From Staphylococcus shinii (GTDB taxonomy: Bacteria > Bacillota > Bacilli > Staphylococcales > Staphylococcaceae), in assembly GCF_017583065.1 (NCBI RefSeq), contig NZ_JAGEVL010000005.1, positions 186,001 to 250,000 of the forward strand: 64,000 nucleotides of DNA, read 5' to 3'. Under the pieces are notes generated by a model that saw only the letters and a program-made list of their open reading frames with translations, did not search any database and was not told the origin of the DNA. Of this stretch, positions 26,405 to 35,768 are shown one piece after another; position 1 is the first letter of the stretch; each line of letters opens with the position of its first letter. The position numbers and the translations under genes were made by a program.

Positions 26405-28576
26405 TTGGCAAAGTTTTTATATAGAGTAGGATCGTTTGTGGCTAAGCATAAATGGTGGAGTGTTGTTGCGTGGGTAGTTTTACTTGCGGCTATTATTATT
26501 CCCCTTACAATAAGTGCGCCGAAGTTTGATAATGACATTACTATGAATGGCTTACAATCACTCGATACTAACAAAAAAATAGAAGATGAATTTGGTCAAG
26601 ATAGTGAAAAAGCTCAAATAAGAGTTGTATTAAAAAGCGATGCGAAAGAAGGTATCGTTAAGCCTGATGTGACAAAAGACATCAAAAAAGCTTTGAAAGA
26701 TATCAAAGATGACGATAAAGATATCAAAAATGTTTCCGATCCATATGATAGTAAACAGATTAGTAAAGATAAAACGACTGCATTTGCAGATGTAAATTAT
26801 GATGTTAAAACAACATCACTAAAATCAAGTTCTAAAGATAATATTAAAGAAAAAGTAGATGACATTAAAGACGACCATAATGTACAGGTTGAATTAATGG
26901 GTACAGGTATGGAATCTACTGAAATTGGTGGCGCTTCTGAGATAATAGGTGTGGTTGTAGCATTTGTTGTACTATTAATTACATTCGGTTCAGTTGTTGC
27001 TGCAGGGTTACCAATCGTCAGTGCATTACTTGGCTTAGGCACAGGTGTAGGTATTATTTCATTACTTACATATGCATTTGATATCCCTAATGTCACTTTG
27101 ACTTTAGCGGTTATGATTGGCTTAGCAGTTGGAATAGATTATGCATTATTTATATTATTTAGATACAGACAGATAATGAAGACAGAAACGAACCATATTA
27201 AAGCAATTGGACTAGCAGTAGGTACTGCAGGTAGCGCAGTGATATTTGCTGGTGTCACAGTAATTATCGCAGTATGTGGTCTATCTCTTGTGGGAATCGA
27301 TTTCTTAGCTGTTATGGGATATGCTTCTGCGATTAGTGTATTTGTAGCTGTGGTGAGTGCTCTTACTTTATTACCAGCCTTAATTAGTATTTTCCGTAAA
27401 CAAATTAAACCAAAAAGAACAAAATCAGAGTTTAAAAACGATGTCGATACTGGATGGTCAAAATTTGTTGTAGGAAAACCATTATTAGCTATATTGATTG
27501 GTTTGATTATTTTAATATTAGTTGCAATACCAGTTAAAGACATGCGCTTAGGTATCCCCGATGATGGTATGAAGACTGCAGATTCGACGCAGAAAAAAGC
27601 ATATGATATTATCTCGGATAAATTTGGCGAAGGATTTAATGGTCAAATTGCAATGTTAGTTAATGTTAAAGATCAAAAAGATAACCCGCAAGCTTTACAG
27701 AAAGATTTGAAAGCGATGCATCAAGACATTAATGATATGGATAACGTTGATGTAGTTACAGAACCACAACTAAGTGAGAGTAAAGACTATGCAATGATAG
27801 CAGTTATACCTGAAAAAGGACCGAACGCAGAATCAACAAACACATTGGTTCATGATCTAAGAGACTATAATGATAAAGCTAAAGATGAATATGACTTCAA
27901 GACAGAAGTTTCTGGACAAAGTGTTATCAATATAGATATGTCTCAAAAATTAAATGAGGCTATTCCATTGTTTGCTGGTGTAATTGTAGCGTTAGCCTTC
28001 ATTTTATTAATGGTTGTATTCCGTTCGATTATTATACCTTTAAAAGCAGTACTTGGCTTTGTATTATCCTTAATGGCAGCACTTGGATTTACAACAGTAG
28101 TTATGCAAGAAGGCGTTATGTCTGGATTATTTGGTGTCGATACTACTGGACCATTACTTGCATTTTTACCGGTTATAACTATAGGGCTATTGTTTGGCTT
28201 GGCAATGGACTATGAAGTATTCTTAATGTCACGTATTCATGAAGAATATACGGTTACACGTGATAATGAACACGCCATAAAAGTAGGTATTAAAGAGAGT
28301 GGGCCAGTGATTGTTGCTGCTGCATTAATCATGTTTAGTGTATTTATTGCCTTCGTCTTTCAAGATGATGTAATGATTAAATCAATGGGATTAGCGCTTG
28401 CATTTGGCGTACTCTTTGATGCAATCATCGTACGTTTAATATTAGTACCAGCATTAACTAAACTATTTGGTAAAGCATCATGGTATATGCCTGCATGGTT
28501 AAATAAAATTTTACCAAGTGTCGATATAGAAGGACATGGATTAAAAGATAATATAGATAAAACAGATAAAAAGTAA
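26405..28576 (+). CDS. farE: MMPL/RND-type fatty acid efflux pump FarE
   Basis: 723 residues with the MMPL plan: one N-terminal helix, an outside domain (about 45-180), five helices, a sixth leading to cytoplasm, then a second helix/outside domain/five-helix repeat. MIGLAVGIDYALFILFRYR and GLLFGLAMDYEVFLMSRIHEEY carry the paired Asp-Tyr residues of the proton path. The translation start is TTG 26405, preceded by AGGAGG at 7 bases; upstream in-frame TTG 26381 has no site. Divergent from its TetR regulator. In S. aureus FarE exports host unsaturated fatty acids. Confidence 0.85.
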   Translation: MAKFLYRVGSFVAKHKWWSVVAWVVLLAAIIIPLTISAPKFDNDITMNGLQSLDTNKKIEDEFGQDSEKAQIRVVLKSDAKEGIVKPDVTKDIKKALKDIKDDDKDIKNVSDPYDSKQISKDKTTAFADVNYDVKTTSLKSSSKDNIKEKVDDIKDDHNVQVELMGTGMESTEIGGASEIIGVVVAFVVLLITFGSVVAAGLPIVSALLGLGTGVGIISLLTYAFDIPNVTLTLAVMIGLAVGIDYALFILFRYRQIMKTETNHIKAIGLAVGTAGSAVIFAGVTVIIAVCGLSLVGIDFLAVMGYASAISVFVAVVSALTLLPALISIFRKQIKPKRTKSEFKNDVDTGWSKFVVGKPLLAILIGLIILILVAIPVKDMRLGIPDDGMKTADSTQKKAYDIISDKFGEGFNGQIAMLVNVKDQKDNPQALQKDLKAMHQDINDMDNVDVVTEPQLSESKDYAMIAVIPEKGPNAESTNTLVHDLRDYNDKAKDEYDFKTEVSGQSVINIDMSQKLNEAIPLFAGVIVALAFILLMVVFRSIIIPLKAVLGFVLSLMAALGFTTVVMQEGVMSGLFGVDTTGPLLAFLPVITIGLLFGLAMDYEVFLMSRIHEEYTVTRDNEHAIKVGIKESGPVIVAAALIMFSVFIAFVFQDDVMIKSMGLALAFGVLFDAIIVRLILVPALTKLFGKASWYMPAWLNKILPSVDIEGHGLKDNIDKTDKK

Positions 28577-28876
28577 ATACTTGTTAATGAGCAAATACTA
28601 AGATTAGCCATGAAGAAATCTATGACAATAGAATTTTTCATGGCTATTTTTTATAATTTTAGAGAAAAATAATACATACGGATTATTGGGTTTTAAAGGC
28701 GCTACTATTAAATATATTTCACACTTAGTTAGCATTGCTAGGATGGAATGACAAAATTAATTTGAATCAATTAGTTTTCTGTTCTACTACCTTTTTGTCA
28801 AAAAAAGAACAAATTTTAGAAGTTATAGATTATTGGGGATATTTCTTTAAAATAAGAAACTATAAAGAGGTGAATT
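28577..28876. other. Intergenic region between farE and AraC regulator
   Basis: 300 bases. A terminator at 28604-28653 ends farE; the rest is the upstream region of the AraC gene, with no repeat or frame that I can support. Confidence 0.55.
28604..28653 (+). terminator. Terminator of farE
   Basis: TAGCCATGAagAAAT / TTTTTCATGGCTA hairpin with TTTTTT tail. Confidence 0.8.
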
Positions 28877-31159
28877 ATGGAAACTTTTTATAGTATAGAG
28901 TTGATGGAACAGAATAACGATTATACACAAGTTAATCAAGGGTTACGGCTTGGATTGATACTGAGTGACAAAATGACAATTTGGAAATTTAATGAATCTT
29001 ATGAGTTCAATGAAGGTGATGTATTTATTATTAATCATCAAGAACCATATAGATATAGCAAAGGCAAAGAAGCGTTATGTATTGTTATTCATTTACCGGA
29101 AAGTTATTTGAAACAGTACTTAACTGATTTTAGCGATAAACTATACATGTTAGATAAAGCACATTTACAAGATGCCATATACAAACAAATTGTTAATCTT
29201 ATAGCGAAAATTGGGATTGTTTATATCAGAAAAGGTGAATTTTATCGTTTATACATTGAACAACAATTGATAGAGTTAATGTTTATAATTGCACGTTTTT
29301 TACCTACAAAAAGAAATGAGATTTATAGAGAAAGCATAGAGGATAATCGTGTGGCATTTGTATGTAATTATATAGAAAATAATTATTGTAATAGTCTTAC
29401 GCTCAATGAAGTAGCTGATAAGGTACATCTTAGTACTGCTTATTTATCTAAAGTATTCACACGACAAGTTGGTTTGGGATTTAGCCAATATATAACTCAT
29501 ATTAGACTGAAACATTGTAAGAAAGATTTAGTTATGACAGATGAGTCAATTACACAAATTGCTGTGAAACATGGATTCAGTAATTCGAACACCTTATTAA
29601 AACATTTTAAAGCACATGTGAAATTAACGCCGTCTCAATTTAGAGAAAAATATAAAAATATAGAAGCAATAGAAACTACTAATAGAGAACAAAAAGAAAT
29701 TATTTATCAAAAATATTTACATTATTTATCATTATATATTATCCAAACAGATGATATGTTATTACAGTCACCTGAAGCTCAAAAGATAATAGATATTAGA
29801 CTCCAAGAAACAAGCCAAATACTTTCATCTTACGATCATGTCATTCAAATAGGAAACTTAGAAGTATTACTCATAAAAAGGTTTAGAAAACAATTACGTG
29901 AAGTTAAAAATACTATTGGCATAAATCATATATTAATAAGGGATCCAATTAAAGAAGGATTTGTAGAGCATAAATGGATTGAAAGTGATGAAGAAATACC
30001 CAATATACATCCATATATGAAGTTAGATGAATGCTTGGATTTTCTAATTGAACACCAAATAGGTTTAGGAATAGAAATAAATCCACCTAAGACAAGAGTG
30101 AACTTTAAAGGTTATTATCAAGAAATGACTTATTTATTAGAACATATGTATAACATATTAATTGATAGAAAATCACTTGATTTAGTAGTTTACATTAGTA
30201 CTATTGATGAACAGATATTTCAGTCTCTTGTGAAATTGTTTAAAAATTATTTTCCCCATGTCAAAATAGTGATGAATATAGACAACGGTTCAGAAAAACA
30301 TGTGAGAGCAGCTAAGTATATTTTAGACTATCATCGAAAAGAGATTGATAATATCGGTTTTAGTGCAAATCAAAATGACATGATTAATTTTAAATCAATT
30401 GATAATAATCAATATAACCAATCCAAAAAATATATCATATTAAAATTGAAGCAAATTAAGCAGTGGTTAGGTTTAAAAGACCATAGTACCCCATTTACTT
30501 TGTTAAAATGGAACACATTGACAGGGAATACAAATTACACAAATGGTGCCTATTTTCGTGCAGGTATTATTTTTGAACAGTTGATAGAGATGAACAGAGA
30601 TATTTGTATGATTGGGTATTGGTTGAATTTTGAGATACATCAACAATACTGTCAGAAAGAAACCGTTGCTCAGTTGCATGGTATCGATTTATATCACCAA
30701 TTTGGTAGCAAGCGTCCAGCCTTTTTTACAAGTGCATTATTTGCGAAACTTTCTGAACATATTTTATATAAAAATGAAAACTGTATGGTTACAGGCGATT
30801 TTAATCATTTTCAAGTTATTGTATGGAATGCAGAACATTATAATCCTTATTTCACGATAAATGACCCCTCAAATGATATAAATTATAAAGAATATCAGTT
30901 TAATATTACGAACGCTTTGCCTGGTATGTATAAAATTAAACATTACACATTAGATCAGAATCACGGTGCGCTATATAAAGTTTGGCAACAATATAACACA
31001 CGCTACGGCATGGACAAAGAAACGATTGATTATGTAAATCGCGTGACTTATCCAAAATTAAATATTAGCGAAATTAAAGTTACAAATACAATTAACTATC
31101 ATTTGAAAATACTAACCAATGCTATACAAATTATTGAATTCAGAAAGTATTTTGAATGA
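28877..31159 (+). CDS. Large AraC-family regulator with C-terminal glycoside-hydrolase-like region
   Basis: 760 residues, far longer than ordinary AraC proteins (about 290). N-terminal cupin-like part (1-150) has EGDVFIINHQEPYRY. The double helix-turn-helix lies at about 165-265 (LNEVADKVHLSTAYLSKVF; ITQIAVKHGFSNSNTLLKHF). The remaining 490 residues resemble the GH39-like barrel fused to staphylococcal regulators such as Rsp and Rbf; no clear catalytic pair can be named, so it may be a ligand-binding domain. AAAGAGGTGAATT before ATG. Next to norB-like, which may be a target. Not assigned to a named regulator. Confidence 0.8.
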   Translation: METFYSIELMEQNNDYTQVNQGLRLGLILSDKMTIWKFNESYEFNEGDVFIINHQEPYRYSKGKEALCIVIHLPESYLKQYLTDFSDKLYMLDKAHLQDAIYKQIVNLIAKIGIVYIRKGEFYRLYIEQQLIELMFIIARFLPTKRNEIYRESIEDNRVAFVCNYIENNYCNSLTLNEVADKVHLSTAYLSKVFTRQVGLGFSQYITHIRLKHCKKDLVMTDESITQIAVKHGFSNSNTLLKHFKAHVKLTPSQFREKYKNIEAIETTNREQKEIIYQKYLHYLSLYIIQTDDMLLQSPEAQKIIDIRLQETSQILSSYDHVIQIGNLEVLLIKRFRKQLREVKNTIGINHILIRDPIKEGFVEHKWIESDEEIPNIHPYMKLDECLDFLIEHQIGLGIEINPPKTRVNFKGYYQEMTYLLEHMYNILIDRKSLDLVVYISTIDEQIFQSLVKLFKNYFPHVKIVMNIDNGSEKHVRAAKYILDYHRKEIDNIGFSANQNDMINFKSIDNNQYNQSKKYIILKLKQIKQWLGLKDHSTPFTLLKWNTLTGNTNYTNGAYFRAGIIFEQLIEMNRDICMIGYWLNFEIHQQYCQKETVAQLHGIDLYHQFGSKRPAFFTSALFAKLSEHILYKNENCMVTGDFNHFQVIVWNAEHYNPYFTINDPSNDINYKEYQFNITNALPGMYKIKHYTLDQNHGALYKVWQQYNTRYGMDKETIDYVNRVTYPKLNISEIKVTNTINYHLKILTNAIQIIEFRKYFE

Positions 31160-31167
31160 AGAAGCTT

Positions 31168-31218
31168 AAAAGCTAACCGAGGGTGAGATAACTTCAACAA
31201 TCCTAGGTTAGCTTTTTT
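31168..31218 (+). terminator. Terminator of AraC regulator gene
   Basis: AAAAGCTAACC / GGTTAGCTTTTTT 11-base stem with long loop. Confidence 0.75.
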
Positions 31219-31419
31219 GGTGAATAATGATTACACATAATATGGTTATTGAAAAGTTTTGTGAAAATGACAAAAAAGAGTGTTCGATTTTTGTCATTAT
31301 TAAAAAGAAACACAAAGTTATTATAAAAAGAATATAAGAATAGCAAATATCCTATATTAAGAAAAAAACGAGAGCGCTAAAATCTTTTTTGAGAGAGGAT
31401 AGCAAGTATCATTGATAGA

Positions 31420-31438
31420 AGATGTTTTGTAAACATCT
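31420..31438 (+). promoter_or_regulatory. Palindrome upstream of norB-like pump
   Basis: AGATGTTT-TGT-AAACATCT, 8-base perfect arms, no T-run; likely a regulator-binding site. Confidence 0.4.
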
Positions 31439-31499
31439 CACAATTGAGCTTATCTTCCCTGTTTGTCATTTGTAAATTTAAAAATAGGAGGAACATAAA

Positions 31500-32894
31500 A
31501 TGACTCAAAAGGGAAATGCGCAAACATATAAAGGTGACAATAAACTAATTTTAGGAATCGTGTTAGGTGTTGTAACTTTTTGGTTATTTGCACAATCTTT
31601 ATTAAATGTTGTACCTACGTTGCAACAATCATTTCATAGTAATATCGGAACAATCAGTATAGCAGTGAGCATTACGGCGTTATTTTCTGGTATGTTTGTT
31701 GTTGGGGCTGGCAGCCTAGCTGATAAAGTAGGTCGTGTAAAGATAACTTATATTGGTTTATGGTTAAGTATTATAGGATCATTATTAATCATAGTTAGTA
31801 ACTTACCAATATTATTAATTGTAGGTAGAGTTATACAAGGACTCTCAGCAGCTGCTATCATGCCTTCGACATTAGCAATTATGAAAGCCTACTTTGACGG
31901 TAAAGATAGACAACGTGCATTGAGTTATTGGTCAATCGGTTCGTGGGGAGGTTCAGGTTTAGCATCATTGTTTGGTGGAATGGTCTCAACATTTATTGGT
32001 TGGCGTTGGATTTTTATTTTATCCATACTTATTGCTTTATTATCAATGTATTTAATCAAAGGAACGCCTGAAACGAAATCACCAGTAACTAATAATAAAC
32101 ACTTTGATTATACCGGTTTAATTTTATTTGTAATTATGATGTTAAGTATTAATATTGTCATTACGCAAAGTGGTACGTTGGGATTATTCTCACCAATAAT
32201 TTTAGGGCTTAGTATCGCTTTTATACTGTCAACGATAATTTTTTTGAAAGTTGAAAATAAAATAGGCAATCCATTAATTGACTTTAAGCTATTTAACAAT
32301 AAGGCATACACAGGTGCAACACTATCTAATTTCTTATTGAACGGTGTGGCGGGTGCTTTACTAGTTGCTAATACGTTTGTACAACAAGGGTTAGGATTTA
32401 GTGCGTTTCAAACAGGTTTACTATCAATAACATATTTAGTAACCGTATTATTGATGATACGTGTTGGAGAAAAAGTATTACAAAAAGTGGGCGCAAAAAA
32501 ACCAATGGTCTTAGGAACTTCTTTTAATATGATTGGTATTATTTTAATTTCACTAACTTTTTTACCGAGTATGATTTATGTAGTTGTCTGTATTTTTGGC
32601 TATTTACTATATGGTTTAGGGTTAGGATTTTATGCTACGCCTTCAACGGATATGGCTATTTCTAATTCACCAGAAGATAAAGTTGGTGTAGCTTCGGGTA
32701 TATACAAAATGGCATCATCATTAGGTGGCGCGTTCGGTATTGCTTTATCAGGAGCATTATATGGTATTGTAGCTAATTTGACTAATGTACAAATTGGTGC
32801 GTTAGCAGGCTTATGGCTAAACGTTATTATGGCTTTGTTATCATTATTTATTATTATGATTATGGTACCAAAGACAAAACGGGTTAGAAAATAA
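31500..32894 (+). CDS. norB: MFS drug exporter, NorB-like (DHA2, 14 helices)
   Basis: 464 residues, the length of S. aureus NorB (463), with which many stretches agree from memory: FWLFAQSLLNVVPTL, SITALFSGMFVVGAG, DRQRALSYWSIGSWGGSG and NKAYTGATLSNFLLNGVAG. Fourteen hydrophobic helices and motif A (GSLADKVGRVK) are present. Exports quinolones and other amphipathic compounds by proton antiport in S. aureus. AATAGGAGGAACATAAA before ATG. A paralogue sits 2.9 kb downstream; four unrelated genes or fewer separate them. Symbol based on similarity rather than synteny. Confidence 0.75.
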   Translation: MTQKGNAQTYKGDNKLILGIVLGVVTFWLFAQSLLNVVPTLQQSFHSNIGTISIAVSITALFSGMFVVGAGSLADKVGRVKITYIGLWLSIIGSLLIIVSNLPILLIVGRVIQGLSAAAIMPSTLAIMKAYFDGKDRQRALSYWSIGSWGGSGLASLFGGMVSTFIGWRWIFILSILIALLSMYLIKGTPETKSPVTNNKHFDYTGLILFVIMMLSINIVITQSGTLGLFSPIILGLSIAFILSTIIFLKVENKIGNPLIDFKLFNNKAYTGATLSNFLLNGVAGALLVANTFVQQGLGFSAFQTGLLSITYLVTVLLMIRVGEKVLQKVGAKKPMVLGTSFNMIGIILISLTFLPSMIYVVVCIFGYLLYGLGLGFYATPSTDMAISNSPEDKVGVASGIYKMASSLGGAFGIALSGALYGIVANLTNVQIGALAGLWLNVIMALLSLFIIMIMVPKTKRVRK

Positions 32895-32969
32895 ATTTCA
32901 ATAGGGTTGGCAAATATTTTGAAAAGAAAAAGTGTATAATGTAATTATCATGTTATAGGGGGAACTATT

Positions 32970-34145
32970 ATGGTGAAAGAATTAATAGATTTATTGAAAG
33001 ATAAAGAAGAACGAATGATTGAAATTCGTCGATTTCTACATCAGTATCCTGAGTTATCGTTTCATGAAGAGCAAACTCCAAAATATATCGAAGAGTTTTA
33101 TAAAAACAAAGATTGTGATGTAGAAACCAACATAGGACCTAATGGGTTAAAAGTGACAATTGATAGTGGGAAACCAGGTAAGACAATCGCTATACGTGCC
33201 GATTTTGATGCGTTGCCAATTCAAGAAGACACTGGATTATCATTTGCTTCAAAGAATAAAGGTGTAATGCATGCATGTGGCCACGATGCTCATACCGCTT
33301 ACATGTTAATCCTTGCAGAAACATTAATAGAATTAAAAGAAAAATTCAATGGCAAAGTAGTAGTTATTCATCAACCTGCGGAAGAAGTACCACCAGGTGG
33401 GGCACAAGCAATGATTAAAGATGGCGTGTTAGATGGTGTAGATCATGTGTTAGGTGTTCATGTTATGAGTCATATGCCTACTGGAACGATTTTTTATCGT
33501 GAAGGTAACGTGCAAACTGGCAGAGACTTCTTTAAACTTACAGTAAAAGGACAAGGTGGTCATGGTTCATCGCCACATACAGCAAATGATGCTATTGTTG
33601 CTGGTGCGTATTTTGTGAATGCTGCTCAAACAATTGTATCAAGAAGACTAAATCCATTTGAAACAGGGGTCGTAACGATTGGTTCATTTGATGGTAAGGG
33701 CCAATTTAATGTCATCAAAGACAGTATCGTTATTGAAGGAGATGTTCGAGCACTTACAGATGATACAAAACGTACCATTAAAAACGAAGTTACACGCTTA
33801 TCTGATGGCTTAGAATCTATGTTTGGTGTAACTTGTGAGTTAGAATATCATGACGATTACCCTGCCCTATACAATGATCAAGCATTCACGCGTTTTGTTG
33901 TAGATTCAATTGAAAATGCAGAAACAGACGCAATTAAAAAAGTAGAAAGATGTGAACCACAACCACCGTCTGAAGATTTCGCATATTACGCTAAAGTGCT
34001 ACCAAGTACGTTCATATATGCAGGTGCAGCACCTGAAAATGGTGAGATTCACCCACACCATCATCCTAAATTCACAATTAGTGAAAAAGCAATGCGTGTT
34101 TCTGCAGAAGCGGTAGGTATTACTGTATTAAATTATCTAAAATAA
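32970..34145 (+). CDS. M20 family amidohydrolase/peptidase
   Basis: 391 residues. Metal-binding and catalytic residues of M20D: HACGHDAH (about 102-109), HQPAEE with the Glu pair (about 136-141), GVHV and C-terminal HPHHHP. Family members remove acyl groups from amino acids (hippurate hydrolase, N-acetyl-diaminopimelate deacetylase, IAA-amino acid hydrolase). GGGGGAACTATT precedes ATG. It follows the pump gene by 75 bases, with its own likely promoter (TTGAAA ... TATAAT at about 32919-32941). Substrate unknown. Confidence 0.87.
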   Translation: MVKELIDLLKDKEERMIEIRRFLHQYPELSFHEEQTPKYIEEFYKNKDCDVETNIGPNGLKVTIDSGKPGKTIAIRADFDALPIQEDTGLSFASKNKGVMHACGHDAHTAYMLILAETLIELKEKFNGKVVVIHQPAEEVPPGGAQAMIKDGVLDGVDHVLGVHVMSHMPTGTIFYREGNVQTGRDFFKLTVKGQGGHGSSPHTANDAIVAGAYFVNAAQTIVSRRLNPFETGVVTIGSFDGKGQFNVIKDSIVIEGDVRALTDDTKRTIKNEVTRLSDGLESMFGVTCELEYHDDYPALYNDQAFTRFVVDSIENAETDAIKKVERCEPQPPSEDFAYYAKVLPSTFIYAGAAPENGEIHPHHHPKFTISEKAMRVSAEAVGITVLNYLK

Positions 34146-34155
34146 ACTAATAATT

Positions 34156-34210
34156 AAGACACCTTATTATAAAGTGACGAGCGTATACTTTATAACGTAA
34201 AGGTGTCTTA
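34156..34210 (+). terminator. Long stem-loop after M20 gene
   Basis: AAGACACCTT ... ATAAAGT / ACTTTAT ... AAGGTGTCTT: nested arms with a small central loop, but only a weak T-tail. Probable terminator. Confidence 0.5.
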
Positions 34211-34338
34211 AATTATGTTGTTATAATGATGACTAAACTGTCCTTTAAATACATGCCGCTAACATTGTCATAAAAGTTTATAAGTTAACTATTAAGTGTA
34301 TATATATAAGGACAATAAAAAGATGAAGGATGATTATG

Positions 34339-34803
34339 ATGAATGGCGATAAAAAGATAAGCGAATTACTAGATAGTTATAAAAAACCATTAAAAAAACT
34401 TTTTAAATATGATAAATCAAAAGCTTTAACATTTGATAAAGAAAGTAGAAGTAAAGTTGAAAATGAAAAAGGCATTTTTGTAATATTTAATAATAAGAAG
34501 CCTATATTTGTTGGGCAAGCTGGTGGATTTATGACGGGATACAAGTTGACACAAAAAGATTTGAACGATAAATTAGGCCAATTTAATTTGAAATCTGATG
34601 CAGGCACAACGAAATTTAGAAAGGCATTTAGCGCGCAACAAAATCTAGATGAAACAGAACAACAAAATATTAAAGCAGAAACTTATAATTTAAAATTTCA
34701 ATATATTAAAGTAAAAGAGAACCCAGCGATGATTAACATACTAGAACTACTTGCTATGGAATACGCAAAGGATAATGAGATTGAACTATATAACTTCTTA
34801 TAA
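34339..34803 (+). CDS. Orphan GIY-YIG-like domain protein
   Basis: 154-residue cytoplasmic protein, not matched to a named family member. Residues about 40-60 read KGIFVIFNNKKPIFVGQAGG, which fits the GIY-YIG nuclease core (GIYxI ... YVGxa), with both Tyr positions changed to Phe. Further on are KFRKAF and a Glu-rich helix ending in NILELLAMEYAKDNEIELYN, where the conserved Glu of GIY-YIG could be E141 or near. Two adjacent ATG codons (34336, 34339) follow AAGGA; I choose the one with 8-base spacing. Nuclease activity is only possible, not shown. Confidence 0.6.
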   Translation: MNGDKKISELLDSYKKPLKKLFKYDKSKALTFDKESRSKVENEKGIFVIFNNKKPIFVGQAGGFMTGYKLTQKDLNDKLGQFNLKSDAGTTKFRKAFSAQQNLDETEQQNIKAETYNLKFQYIKVKENPAMINILELLAMEYAKDNEIELYNFL

Positions 34804-34853
34804 ATTAGAATAGATTATTGTCGATTTTAATGCTTAAAGTGAGGTGGTTTGAA

Positions 34854-35546
34854 ATGAATTTAAGCACATTAAGTTTTCATTTTCAGCAACATGAGATAAA
34901 AATAAAGTTGCCTAAAAACTATTTTAAGACTGAAGGGAAGTCTTATCCACTAGTTATAGTACAAGATGGCGACTATTTATTTAAAAATATAGAAAAAGAA
35001 GTAATATTTGCTGGAATTGTTCCTAAAGACAGAAAGCAAGACTACACACCTTGGTATGCCAATGTAAATGATATTGAGTATAGTGGTAAGGCAGACAATT
35101 ATTTAACTTGGATAGCCAGTGAATTATTACCATATTTAAAAAAGTGCTTTAGCATTTCTGAAGAATATAAGGATATAGCTATCGCAGGCGCATCATTTGG
35201 TGGCCTAGTATCGTTGTATGCATTATTAACAGAGCAAGACGTTTTTGGTACCTTTATATTGATATCACCATCAATATGGTACCCTGGTTTTCTAAAGTTT
35301 ATGAAAAATAATGAAATTCTTAAACAGCCATGCCATGTGTACTGGTATGTAGGTGAATTAGAAGGGAAGCAAAATAAACATTTAAATAGAAATATGGTCT
35401 CGCAAACAGAACAAGGCGTTGATATTTTAAATGAACTTTTAATCTCTGAACAATCGGTGTTTCACTTTGTAACCAATAGAAAAGGTATACACCGTAAAAA
35501 TTACTTTAAAAAATACTTTAAACACGCAATTAAGAAATTATTTTGA
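34854..35546 (+). CDS. Alpha/beta-hydrolase esterase (esterase D / enterochelin-esterase-like)
   Basis: 230 residues, PF00756-type fold. Nucleophile elbow GASFGGL (Ser at about 120), preceding LPYLKKCFSISEEYKDIAIAG strand shortened to YKDIAIAG; likely Asp/Glu and His (GIHRKNYF near residue 218) complete the triad. Related to esterases acting on formylglutathione, siderophore esters or small acyl esters. ATG 34854 has GTGAGGTGG upstream; the in-frame 34818 start has none. It lies 50 bases after the GIY-YIG-like gene, so they may form an operon. Confidence 0.78.
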   Translation: MNLSTLSFHFQQHEIKIKLPKNYFKTEGKSYPLVIVQDGDYLFKNIEKEVIFAGIVPKDRKQDYTPWYANVNDIEYSGKADNYLTWIASELLPYLKKCFSISEEYKDIAIAGASFGGLVSLYALLTEQDVFGTFILISPSIWYPGFLKFMKNNEILKQPCHVYWYVGELEGKQNKHLNRNMVSQTEQGVDILNELLISEQSVFHFVTNRKGIHRKNYFKKYFKHAIKKLF

Positions 35547-35768
35547 CTAAATGAAAAAGTTTTTCACCTATATTATCTGAAAATTCTTTAAATTAATGTG
35601 AATTCGATACTTTTAAGTTAGAAAAATGATAACATTCATAGTGTAAGTATTTATAAAAAAGATGAACGTCTACTAATAGTGTAATGAAACACTGAAAAAG
35701 TATTGTATGATGTTTTGAATTTTTATAAATATTAATTGAATTTATATTTGAATATAGGGGATGCTTTT

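Larger units (their letters stand above)
31160..31499. other. Intergenic region upstream of norB-like gene
   Basis: 340 bases with a terminator (31168-31218) and a perfect interrupted palindrome AGATGTTTTGTAAACATCT (31420-31438) about 60 bases before the pump gene. A long untranslated leader is possible; no riboswitch class is recognised. Confidence 0.55.

Noticed and set aside
31219..31499. Leader upstream of the norB-like gene considered as a T-box or other riboswitch
   Set aside because: No T-box sequence, no specifier loop and no terminator before the start codon; only a protein-type palindrome is visible.
34156..34210. Long stem-loop after the M20 gene considered as a riboswitch or small RNA
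   Set aside because: It has no conserved aptamer core and its position just past a stop codon fits a terminator better.
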